NCBI GenBank assembly: GCA_022653215.1
Contig: JALCSJ010000005.1
Span: 1-31,850 of the forward strand
Length of the DNA stretch: 31,850 nucleotides
Source of the DNA: Acidaminococcaceae bacterium
GTDB lineage: Bacteria > Bacillota > Negativicutes > Acidaminococcales > Acidaminococcaceae
Direction of reading: 5' to 3'
Part shown: positions 16,819 to 23,081 of the stretch, piece by piece
How positions within the stretch are numbered: the stretch's first letter is position 1
How the letters are laid out: each line of letters opens with the position of its first letter
Notes under the pieces: model-generated
Seen by the model: only the letters and a program-made list of their open reading frames with translations
Database searches by the model: none
Told to the model about the DNA's origin: nothing
Translations under genes and position numbers: made by a program

Positions 16819-17930
16819 TGGGCAAATTTTTAAAACGCACGGTGCATACAGTCTTTTTGATGTTGGGTAATAGCTGCAATATGAATTGTCGATACTGTTT
16901 GCAGCATCCTTTGGTTACAGCGCAGCTGCCAAGTAAGATTAACCCTGAGATTTATGATTTTTTAAAAGATTGTGCAAAAGAACTGACGGAAGGGCAGAAG
17001 CTTCACATACAGTTTTATGGCGGCGAGCCGCTGCTGTATTTTGATGCTATAAGGGAAATAACAGAGCGGACTCACGCTTATTGCTGGCATTCCGTAATAA
17101 CAAATGGTAAAGCGGTCACCAAAGAAATGGTGGCCTTTTTTAATGCTTATAAGATGCCTGTTACCATATCGTGGGACGGCAGAAATGTCATGGAAACTCG
17201 TGGTTATGATGTGTTTGCTGATAAGGAGAAAAGAAAGCTCCTGCTAGGAATAGAGAAGCTAGGCTTATCTGCGGTTTTAAGCAGTAAGGCATATCCGCTA
17301 GATATTTTAGAAGATTTTCAAGCAATTTCAGATGATTATTACAAAATTCATGGCTACCAGGTAGGGATAAACATTGATGAGATTTTTAATACGGGAGATT
17401 TGCCGGAAGAACTTTTAGCAGTAGATTATCCTCGAGTAGAGAGCGAAATGCTTGGACTAGGAAAGTTTTATCTAGAGAAAAGATTAAATGGCAGCAGAAC
17501 AGAGCTAAAAGACTATACCAAGCTCTCTTATGTGGACAGACTATTTGGAATGCTGAAGCGTTTTTATGCAGATGGTGACGGAAGGTTTCATAAACACTAT
17601 TGTTCCTGTGGCAACGGGTATGACGTTTTGAATCTTGATTTAGAGGGGAATTTGTATCCTTGTCACAATACCAGCAGCAAGATTGGCACTATCACAGATG
17701 ACTATTTTACTTATTTAAATAAGGTCCTATGTTCTGATAACACCAAGGTAAATATGAGTGTTTGCTCGGATTGTCCTGCAATTGCTTTTTGCAGAGGTGG
17801 CTGCAAGTTAGTTAATGCTGAGGCAAGAAGGGAAGGTTATTGCAGATTAAAACAAGCGGTCTTTTTGCCGGTGCTTTCTGTTTTTGAAGAGTACGGCAGA
17901 CGGATGGCAGGTGATGTAAATGGCGGTTAA
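16818..17930 (+). CDS. Radical SAM-SPASM peptide/protein-modifying enzyme 1
   Basis: A 370-residue enzyme that should bind a 4Fe-4S cluster through C20, C24 and C27 (SCNMNCRYC), and SAM through the GGE motif in IQFYGGEPLLYF. The C-terminus is a full SPASM domain with auxiliary cluster ligands: CSCGNGYDVLNLDLEGNLYP followed by C, then CSDCPAIAFCRGGC (C-x2-C-x5-C-x3-C) and a last EGYC. SPASM enzymes typically modify peptides or proteins, for example by thioether, C-C or epimerisation chemistry, or by activating a protein. It starts by TGATG overlap with the tail fibre gene, behind AAGGAGG. It overlaps the first cysteine-ladder gene by 11 bp, so the likely substrates are its immediate neighbours. 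The exact reaction cannot be read from sequence. Confidence 0.92.
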   Translation: MGKFLKRTVHTVFLMLGNSCNMNCRYCLQHPLVTAQLPSKINPEIYDFLKDCAKELTEGQKLHIQFYGGEPLLYFDAIREITERTHAYCWHSVITNGKAVTKEMVAFFNAYKMPVTISWDGRNVMETRGYDVFADKEKRKLLLGIEKLGLSAVLSSKAYPLDILEDFQAISDDYYKIHGYQVGINIDEIFNTGDLPEELLAVDYPRVESEMLGLGKFYLEKRLNGSRTELKDYTKLSYVDRLFGMLKRFYADGDGRFHKHYCSCGNGYDVLNLDLEGNLYPCHNTSSKIGTITDDYFTYLNKVLCSDNTKVNMSVCSDCPAIAFCRGGCKLVNAEARREGYCRLKQAVFLPVLSVFEEYGRRMAGDVNGG

Positions 17931-18216
17931 CGGTTCTATAGCTAAGACAACTTTTACGGACAGCTCCGTTTCATCTAGTTTAAAAATACGTCCGGTTCAT
18001 ATTACGGAGCTAAGGACGGCGATAGACAGGCTGCAGGCTTATGCGGCCAATGTAGATAACTGCGGAAACTGTACGTATTGTCAGACTTGTCAAAGCGCTA
18101 CCTGCCAAGATGTTACGTGTCAAAGCCAAAGCTGCCAAAGCTTGTCCTGCCAAAGCTGCCAAAGTTACAGCTGCCAGTCCATGGAATGCGATTGTGACTG
18201 CGGCGATGATACGTGA
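17920..18216 (+). CDS. Cysteine-ladder protein A, candidate radical SAM substrate
   Basis: A 98-residue protein with two parts. Residues 1-47 form a leader-like segment with LKIRPVHITELRTAIDRLQA, a probable amphipathic helix. Residues 48-98 hold 13 cysteines (48, 51, 54, 57, 62, 67, 72, 77, 80, 85, 90, 92, 94), mostly spaced 3 or 5 apart as C-Q-S-x-x repeats, then the tail MECDCDCGDDT. There is no signal peptide. Its N-terminal helix and C-terminal tag are shared with the next gene, and the tag also with the protein at 14414. ATG 17920 lies inside the 3' end of the radical SAM gene. The layout (leader, Cys-rich core, adjacent SPASM enzyme) is that of a RiPP-like precursor, but the operon context suggests a tail-tip component. 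A metal- or disulfide-rich tip is the alternative. Confidence 0.85.
   Translation: MAVNGSIAKTTFTDSSVSSSLKIRPVHITELRTAIDRLQAYAANVDNCGNCTYCQTCQSATCQDVTCQSQSCQSLSCQSCQSYSCQSMECDCDCGDDT
18061..18201 (+). repeat. In-frame short tandem repeats encoding C-Q-S-x-x units
   Basis: Imperfect 9- and 15-base units built on TGCCAAAGC or TGTCAAAGC encode the CQS and CQSxx steps of protein A. The units keep frame and preserve Cys-Gln-Ser while varying the other residues. This looks like repeat expansion under selection for cysteine spacing. A different number of units would change the ladder length without breaking the frame. Confidence 0.8.
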
Positions 18217-18225
18217 GGTGTTTAG

Positions 18226-18630
18226 ATGGCTTATACAGATACAACCTTAAACAGCAATATTGTGGTAAAAAAATTGCATATATCAGAATTGGCAGCAGCC
18301 TTGACAGCGATGGCAGCTAATGCAAATAAACCATCTGCTATTGATTTAAGCGGCTTGACATATACCAAGGTGGTAAGTGCTAATATTATGTTTTTGAGGG
18401 CAGCGGTAAATAATCTTGAAACGAGTTTTTCCGGCAACTGCTGCCAGGCAAATTGCTGCCAGACTTGTCAGAGTACCTATTGCCAAAGCATCTACTGCCA
18501 AAGCTGCCAGGGATGCCAAACTTGCCAAGGGTGCCAGTCTGTGCGCTGCCAATATTGCCAGACCCAGTGTACAAACTGCAATTGTAACTGCAACTGCAGT
18601 AATTGTGACTGCGGAGATGATGGAGGATGA
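18226..18630 (+). CDS. Cysteine-ladder protein B, candidate radical SAM substrate
   Basis: A 134-residue paralogue of protein A. The N-terminus has VVKKLHISELAAALTAMAAN, matching the HITELRTAI helix of protein A, plus a second copy of a similar helix (SANIMFLRAAVNNLE). Residues 72-129 contain 20 cysteines, starting NCCQANCC, then CQS, CQG and CQT steps, then NCNCNCNCSNCDCGDDGG. The DCGDD tag is the one seen in protein A and at 14414. GAGGTG precedes ATG 18226, 9 bases after the stop of protein A. The next start codons overlap its stop. It has no signal peptide or membrane segment, which suits a virion or cytoplasmic protein rather than a secreted peptide. Confidence 0.85.
   Translation: MAYTDTTLNSNIVVKKLHISELAAALTAMAANANKPSAIDLSGLTYTKVVSANIMFLRAAVNNLETSFSGNCCQANCCQTCQSTYCQSIYCQSCQGCQTCQGCQSVRCQYCQTQCTNCNCNCNCSNCDCGDDGG
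18439..18612 (+). repeat. Cysteine-codon repeat tract of protein B
   Basis: This tract is a second, diverged copy of the ladder repeat, with 9-base and 15-base units around TGCCAAAGC, TGCCAGGGA and TGCCAAGGG. It ends in alternating Asn-Cys codons. Differences from the protein A tract are frequent at the DNA level, while the cysteines are kept, so it is not a recent exact duplication. Confidence 0.75.
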
Positions 18631-18635
18631 TGAAA

Positions 18636-19022
18636 ATGATTATACAAGGACAGGTTTTAACAGATAATGGTCCGGTGGATATTAAAAACTTAAAACCGGG
18701 AGATAAAGTACTGAACCAGCTGCATCGCGCTTTTGCAGTTACAGCAGTTCAGAAAAAAACGGTGAGCGTGGCATATACATTTGCTAAAAATCCTAATCTT
18801 ATGGTGACGAAGGGAACCGTTATAAAAACAGTTTATGGAAGCAAAAAGGTTGAGAAACTAGAGAATGTGTTTTTTTACATGGCTCAGCCCAATGCACGTA
18901 TGATTAAAGATAAAATTCAGAAAGCGCTGGGCGAATATACCGCCTATGATATTCAAGCAGATGGTTGCAACTCTATATTTGTATCGAATTACTGCTTAGA
19001 ACTGGAGGATAAAAATGCTTAA
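18636..19022 (+). CDS. Degenerate Hint-fold (intein/hedgehog-like) protein
   Basis: A 128-residue protein. ATG 18636 suits the GGAGG at 18622-18626; two earlier ATGs (18627, 18630) are too close to it. The start QGQVLTDNGPVDIKNLKPGD has the block A pattern of Hint domains (GTxVLTxxGxxxIxxLxxGDxV). YTFAKNPNLMVTKGTVIKT recalls block B, and AYDIQADGCNSIFVSNYCLE recalls the C-terminal Hint strands. The nucleophilic Cys1, the block B His and the terminal His-Asn are all absent or replaced, so self-splicing is unlikely. It may be a binding or attachment domain. It sits between the ladder proteins and the second radical SAM gene, and overlaps the next gene by 8 bp. Confidence 0.6.
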   Translation: MIIQGQVLTDNGPVDIKNLKPGDKVLNQLHRAFAVTAVQKKTVSVAYTFAKNPNLMVTKGTVIKTVYGSKKVEKLENVFFYMAQPNARMIKDKIQKALGEYTAYDIQADGCNSIFVSNYCLELEDKNA

Positions 19023-19836
19023 GATATATTTCAACGAAAAGTCTGATTCGGAGCATAAACTAAAAATAATCATTAAGGATTTATGTGTTGCGGCAGAAGT
19101 AATTGCTAAGTATCCGGCAGGCTATGGGAAGGATGCCATTGAAACTCTGCGTCCTTATAATAGTTATACCCTGGTAAGCAGTTCGGGAAAAGTTAAAAAT
19201 TATAGGAAGATGAGCAAGTCTGATTTTAAGTTCTTGGACCTTAACAGGTTAGGAGTCAGCGTAAAGCTCGATTTTGCCGAGCTTTTGCAGCTTTATGGGA
19301 CGGCGGATATTTTGCAGCTAGATACCGGAATTATAGGCGGAACAGAAAGAGATATTATTATCCGTGTTTTTGAAGGCAAAAAAGAAAATACTGAAATTGT
19401 GGCAGATGAGAAGTATGAAATTTTAAGCTTTAATTCAGATGATTTGGTAACGGGTGATCATCCAAGAATGCATCTGTGGGACAGCTACGCTCTTAAAATA
19501 GGGGATAGGATTCTTATGGCTAATCGCAAAGGTATGTCTTTAGGCGGAGATTTCACGATACCTGTGACATTAGAACAAGGTAAGGACTACGCAGAATTTG
19601 AGATTCTAAAATATCCGGGAAGTTTTGAAGGCGAGCCTTTGACTCGCAATATTGATGATGATGATGTCACGGTAGAAAGTACTTGCGGCATTATTAATAA
19701 CCGCAGGGTGCAGTTGGAAAACGGTAAGGGGAAGTTCAGACTCTATCCTATGGGTCATACCGGAATTTTCAAACTAAAGCTTGGCAGAAAATGGTATGAG
19801 GTTTGGAATGAATATAACCTTATCTTGGAGGACTAG
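19015..19836 (+). CDS. Unknown protein of the radical SAM tail-tip operon
   Basis: A 273-residue, soluble, beta-rich protein that I do not recognise. Visible parts are an N-terminal segment (IYFNEKSDSEHKLKIIIKDL), a middle with SVKLDFAELLQLYGTADILQ and TERDIIIRVFEG, a block with LVTGDHPRMHLWDSYALKIG, and a C-terminal immunoglobulin-like pattern ending FRLYPMGHTGIFKLKLGRKW. The closing pattern is common in tail-tip and receptor-binding beta-sandwich domains. CTGGAGG precedes ATG 19015, within the end of the Hint-like gene. It is followed one base later by radical SAM 2, so it may be a structural partner or a substrate. Confidence 0.6.
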   Translation: MLKIYFNEKSDSEHKLKIIIKDLCVAAEVIAKYPAGYGKDAIETLRPYNSYTLVSSSGKVKNYRKMSKSDFKFLDLNRLGVSVKLDFAELLQLYGTADILQLDTGIIGGTERDIIIRVFEGKKENTEIVADEKYEILSFNSDDLVTGDHPRMHLWDSYALKIGDRILMANRKGMSLGGDFTIPVTLEQGKDYAEFEILKYPGSFEGEPLTRNIDDDDVTVESTCGIINNRRVQLENGKGKFRLYPMGHTGIFKLKLGRKWYEVWNEYNLILED

Positions 19837-19837
19837 A

Positions 19838-20788
19838 ATGCAGGCAACTATTTATATGGGCAGTAAATGCAATTTAAACTGTGCGTACTGCCACAGAGAA
19901 GCGGATGAGTTTGAACCAAAAGTATCAGAGAAACTGATAGAAGAACTAAAAAAGCTAGATGATCCTACCATAAAATTTATGGGTGGTGAGCCGACCTTGT
20001 ATATGGGGGAAATAAAGCGGATTGTAGCAGCTCTGCCAAGCGCAAAATTTGTCATTTGTACAAATGGGGTGAATTTGGAAAATTACTTACCGTTTTTTAG
20101 AGAACACGATTTTCTAGTATGCATCAGCTTTGACGGCGGTGCCAATGCGGAACGCGGCTTTGACCCGTTTACCAAGGCTATTGATTATCCCAAGCTTGCC
20201 GTTTCCACAACGCTTCATCATGGTCATATAGATTTAAAAGCGATTATAAAATCATTTGCCGAAAAGGAAAGAATAATCGTCAGGGCATTATCTTTTTTTC
20301 CTCATTTTGCTCATGCCACGAACACCGCTAATGATACATATGCACTAAGCCTTGGCGATGCCGAATACATACTAAGGCAATACAAAGAGATGGTTGGCAG
20401 TTATATGGAACAACGGTTTAAATACGGTGTTCGTAATTTTCGCTATGAGGGTATGTTTACCGGATTATTAAAACGCTATCAAGCAAATTTCAGTTATGGG
20501 GAAACCTACTGCGTTAATAAGAATTTGAAAAAATATAACACCAGTGGGGAAAGTTTTACCTGCCTTTATATAAGAGATGAAAAACTAAGTGATAACTGGC
20601 AGACCGAACAGCAAAGGCTTCTAGACGAGAAGTTTCCAGAATGCAGATGCTGTCCGGTTTATTTTATGTGCGGTGGCGGATGTATTAAAACCAAAAGCAG
20701 GGATATTGAGTGTTACATCAATAAAATGCTTTTTAGCTGGTTTAAGGCAGAATATGAAAAGTGGAAAGGAGCAGGCTATGCTGACTAA
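19838..20788 (+). CDS. Radical SAM-SPASM enzyme 2
   Basis: A 316-residue enzyme with C11, C15 and C18 (KCNLNCAYC) for the SAM-reducing 4Fe-4S cluster and GGEPTLYM for SAM. The C-terminal auxiliary-cluster region has ETYCVNKN, GESFTCLYIRDE and CRCCPVYFMCGGGC (C-x2-C-x5-C-x3-C with one extra Cys), then IECY. It differs strongly from enzyme 1, so the pair is not a recent duplication. Two different modifications, or two substrates, are likely. ATG 19838 is chosen because TTGGAGG precedes it and the previous gene stops at 19836; an earlier in-frame start at 19781 would overlap 56 bp without a binding site. Confidence 0.9.
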   Translation: MQATIYMGSKCNLNCAYCHREADEFEPKVSEKLIEELKKLDDPTIKFMGGEPTLYMGEIKRIVAALPSAKFVICTNGVNLENYLPFFREHDFLVCISFDGGANAERGFDPFTKAIDYPKLAVSTTLHHGHIDLKAIIKSFAEKERIIVRALSFFPHFAHATNTANDTYALSLGDAEYILRQYKEMVGSYMEQRFKYGVRNFRYEGMFTGLLKRYQANFSYGETYCVNKNLKKYNTSGESFTCLYIRDEKLSDNWQTEQQRLLDEKFPECRCCPVYFMCGGGCIKTKSRDIECYINKMLFSWFKAEYEKWKGAGYAD

Positions 20789-21449
20789 GAATTTATTTGT
20801 TTTTCCGAATACTGTTAATAGAAAAACAGAGGTAGAAACAATAGAGCTAAACATTGAAAATAAGGTTTTAAAATTCTATCACAATGGCAGGCCGTGTATT
20901 ATCGATACCGAGGTTTTAAAAGATGGCAGTTCCACAGTTATTCTTAACAATGGCATTACAGATAACACTTATGTGCTGTATAACTTTAGGGAGATGCTGC
21001 AGGTGCTGGATATGCTGCCAAGTGAGTTTCTGACCAATCTTTCTCAGCGCTGTTTTATGCAGATAGATAAAAGTGGTGGGGAAGTTTTTATCAAGGTGTT
21101 TTTGCTGAAGGGTATGAATGAGCTGTCCAGCGATACCAACGATTTTAGCTGTTTTGCCCACTATACTTTAGATTACATACACGAGCTTGATTGGCGGTAT
21201 AGCTGGACGGTAAAAGAAGTGAAAGCTGTTCTTAAGAACGGTTTTTTGACTGTACGTTTTAACACTACTATTTCCGACTTTTGGAAAACACAGGTATTTA
21301 TAAGTCATGCCGGCCAGAGCCAGCTAGTTAAGAAAGGCTTTAATTCGGTGGTCTTTAAATACATACCGACAGAAAACATCTATTTTGGCGCAGAAAATTG
21401 CAGATATACAGGCAGGGCGATTGATGTAGTCAGGCTGATAAGGGGGTAA
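20778..21449 (+). CDS. Unknown beta-rich protein closing the radical SAM operon
   Basis: A 223-residue protein of no family I recognise. It is dominated by alternating beta-strand patterns (VETIELNIENKVLKFYHNG, GSSTVILNNGITDNTYVLYN, EVFIKVFLLKGMN, LKNGFLTVRFNTTISDFWKT). There is one helix, FREMLQVLDMLPSEFLTNLS. There is no signal peptide or membrane span. It starts inside the radical SAM 2 gene (11-bp overlap; AAAGGA 7 bases before ATG 20778). The position at the end of the tail operon, before the lysis genes, is where accessory baseplate or receptor-binding proteins are often found. This is a positional guess only. Confidence 0.6.
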   Translation: MLTKNLFVFPNTVNRKTEVETIELNIENKVLKFYHNGRPCIIDTEVLKDGSSTVILNNGITDNTYVLYNFREMLQVLDMLPSEFLTNLSQRCFMQIDKSGGEVFIKVFLLKGMNELSSDTNDFSCFAHYTLDYIHELDWRYSWTVKEVKAVLKNGFLTVRFNTTISDFWKTQVFISHAGQSQLVKKGFNSVVFKYIPTENIYFGAENCRYTGRAIDVVRLIRG

Positions 21450-21453
21450 TTAG

Positions 21454-21759
21454 ATGGGAAAAGAAATATTGACCAGTATTTTAAGTGCTGGTCTAGGTAT
21501 GCTTTTGACCTACATTTTTACGGAGCTTAGAACGAGAAAGAAACGGCAGAATGCTCTTCAGACCGGATTGCAGGCATTGCTTCGAGATAGAATTATTCAG
21601 TCTTATAACCATTACGTAACGGAGAAAAAATGGATTCCTATTTATGCTAAAGATAGTCTGGTTTCCTGCTATGAAAGTTATGAAAACCTTGGCGCTAATG
21701 GAGTAATAGATGATTTGATGGCTGAAATAAAGGCACTGCCTAACTACAAGGAGGCCTAG
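21454..21759 (+). CDS. Membrane-anchored phage protein of the lysis cassette
   Basis: A 101-residue protein with one N-terminal membrane segment (about residues 5-23, ILTSILSAGLGMLLTYIF) followed by a basic stretch (RTRKKRQ), so the bulk should face the cytoplasm. The soluble part (ALLRDRIIQSYNHYV, KWIPIYAKDSLVSCYESYENLGANGVIDDLM) is a recurring phage family found beside holin genes in Firmicutes prophages. It may be an antiholin or holin partner; the role is not established. It lies 4 bases after the previous stop, and the next gene starts one base after its stop. Confidence 0.65.
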   Translation: MGKEILTSILSAGLGMLLTYIFTELRTRKKRQNALQTGLQALLRDRIIQSYNHYVTEKKWIPIYAKDSLVSCYESYENLGANGVIDDLMAEIKALPNYKEA

Positions 21760-21760
21760 G

Positions 21761-22093
21761 GTGTTTGAAAATGTTAAGCTAATCTTCGGCAGAGCAGTGA
21801 GTACCATAAAGGGAAAAATCAACGTGATGAGTAAGCCGATAAAGTTTGTAATTACCGGTTATTTTATGTTGGTTGTACTTTTGGTATTGACTTACTATGC
21901 GGCATGGTTGTATCAAAGCTGCAACGGTCAGATTATAATGAGTGACCTGCTCGCGGTAATTAAAGAAATGATTGGACCTGCCATGATAGGTTTTATGACC
22001 TTCATAGCAGGCTGTTTTATTGACATGAATAATAACGGGATACCGGACAGATTTGAGGAGGAAAAAGTCGATGAGAAAAATCAACCTAGATGA
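21761..22093 (+). CDS. Holin-like two-span membrane protein
   Basis: A 110-residue protein starting at GTG 21761, after AGGAGGCC. Two hydrophobic stretches (about residues 29-50, VITGYFMLVVLLVLTYYAAW, and 70-87, IGPAMIGFMTFIAGCFID) are joined by a short polar loop. The charged C-terminus ends in DMNNNGIPDRFEEEK. Size, topology and position just before an amidase gene fit a holin that opens the inner membrane at lysis. The DMNNNGIPDRFE part resembles a calcium-binding loop, which is odd for a holin. It overlaps the amidase start by 23 bp. Confidence 0.7.
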   Translation: MFENVKLIFGRAVSTIKGKINVMSKPIKFVITGYFMLVVLLVLTYYAAWLYQSCNGQIIMSDLLAVIKEMIGPAMIGFMTFIAGCFIDMNNNGIPDRFEEEKVDEKNQPR

Positions 22094-22604
22094 GCTTAGG
22101 ATTATGGCCGATGCAGCAAAAGACTGTATCGACAAGATTTATGTGCATTGGAGCGCAGGAAGGCACCATCAATTTTTTGATGATTACCATATTAACGTAG
22201 ATGCCGATGGAAGCATTTATGTCAGTACGGAGGATTTGACAGAGCTTTTGGCTCATACTTGGCACAGAAACAGCAGAACCATTGGTATCTGCATGGCAGC
22301 CTGTTATGGAGCAGAAGCACATAGTGGTTATAATACAGACTTTGGCGATTATCCACCAACGCAAGACCAAATCGATGGAGTGGCAAAGGTTGTGGCGGTT
22401 TTATGTGAAGAACTGAATCTGCCTATTGATTATGCTCATGTTAAAACCCACTGTGAGGCCGCGGAAGAAGATGATTATGGTCCATCAACAACTTGTGAAC
22501 GCTGGGATTTATGGTATTTACCGGATGCACCGGTTACAAGTGAGTTAAAACCGGGCGGAGAAGTAATTAGGGGGAAAGCTGCTTGGTGGCAGAAAAATAA
22601 ATAA
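22071..22604 (+). CDS. N-acetylmuramoyl-L-alanine amidase (endolysin, Amidase_2)
   Basis: A 177-residue single-domain endolysin that cuts the bond between N-acetylmuramic acid and L-alanine in peptidoglycan. The Amidase_2 (T7 lysozyme-like) landmarks are the first zinc histidine in IYVHWSAG (H26), the core LAHTWHRNSRTIGICMAACY, and the late VKTHCEAAEEDDYGPSTTCE region bearing the second histidine. There is no cell-wall-binding domain and no signal peptide, so release depends on the holin. A lone catalytic domain is common in phages of diderm hosts. ATG 22071 follows GAGGAGG. Confidence 0.88.
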   Translation: MRKINLDELRIMADAAKDCIDKIYVHWSAGRHHQFFDDYHINVDADGSIYVSTEDLTELLAHTWHRNSRTIGICMAACYGAEAHSGYNTDFGDYPPTQDQIDGVAKVVAVLCEELNLPIDYAHVKTHCEAAEEDDYGPSTTCERWDLWYLPDAPVTSELKPGGEVIRGKAAWWQKNK

Positions 22605-22620
22605 AAGTCTGAAGAAAACG

Positions 22621-22660
22621 ACCCTCAGAAATACGTTTTAAGCCGTTTAAATTTGAGGGT
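22621..22660 (+). promoter_or_regulatory. Stem-loop between amidase and spanin-like genes
   Basis: ACCCTCA (22621-22627) pairs perfectly with TGAGGGT (22654-22660) around a 26-base loop. No T-run follows, so it is not a standard terminator. It lies in the only sizeable gap of the lysis cassette (22605-22709) and may set the relative expression of the downstream overlapping genes. The function is not shown. Confidence 0.4.
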
Positions 22661-22709
22661 GCGTATGATTTGACCTATGAAAAAACTCTATTTTTAGCGA
22701 GGTGGTGAA

Positions 22710-23081
22710 ATGCTGCATGAAAACAAAAAATACATTATTGTTGGTTTTGGCCTTTGTGTTTTGCTTATGGCTGCCTGCTACTGGGTACACAGCGGAAAAG
22801 ACGTATTGGATAACGGAGCAGGAGTTGAATCAGTTAGAGAGCAACTTGACTCAGCTGCAACAACTGAACGAGAAATCACAGAAGGAATTGAGTCTGCTGA
22901 AAACAGAACTCAAAATATCCAAGACGGAATTGAGCAAGGTGAAGCAGCAGTCTATAATGCTGCAGAGCGAGCTGACTGTATTGAAGAAAACCTCACAGAT
23001 GCAGACGGACTTATTGCAGGGTGCCAACGCATCCTTGAAAATGTACGTAGAAGGGGAGAAGAAAAGACTGACGGCAATTAA
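22710..23081 (+). CDS. Spanin-like protein, frame 1 (N-terminally anchored)
   Basis: A 123-residue protein with the best start of the pair: ATG 22710, 5 bases after GCGAGGTGG. A short basic N-terminus and a hydrophobic segment (residues 8-22) end in LLMAAC, which could be a lipobox (Cys23) or just part of a membrane anchor. The rest is a long charged helix (VREQLDSAATTEREITEGIE, IQDGIEQGEAAVYNAAERAD, LIAGCQRILENVRRRGEE), as in the periplasmic arm of spanins. It resembles small proteins I recall from Selenomonas- and Veillonella-type phages. It is fully overlapped in another frame by the next gene, as with Rz/Rz1 of lambda. Whether it is the inner- or outer-membrane partner is not decided by sequence. 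Confidence 0.7.
   Translation: MLHENKKYIIVGFGLCVLLMAACYWVHSGKDVLDNGAGVESVREQLDSAATTEREITEGIESAENRTQNIQDGIEQGEAAVYNAAERADCIEENLTDADGLIAGCQRILENVRRRGEEKTDGN

Noticed and set aside
18061..18612. CRISPR-like or tandem DNA repeat element
   Set aside because: Units are 9 to 15 bases, in frame, and explained by the Cys-Gln-Ser protein repeats; there are no spacers.
17920..18630. Metallothionein or secreted antimicrobial peptide genes
   Set aside because: There is no export signal, leader-cleavage motif or transporter nearby. The shared helix, the C-terminal tag and the tail-operon context fit a virion-associated role better, although metal binding remains possible.
22670..22696. Possible promoter (TTGACC with AT-rich downstream) before the spanin-like genes
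   Set aside because: No acceptable -10 hexamer at 16-18 bases; the genes are more simply part of the lysis transcript.
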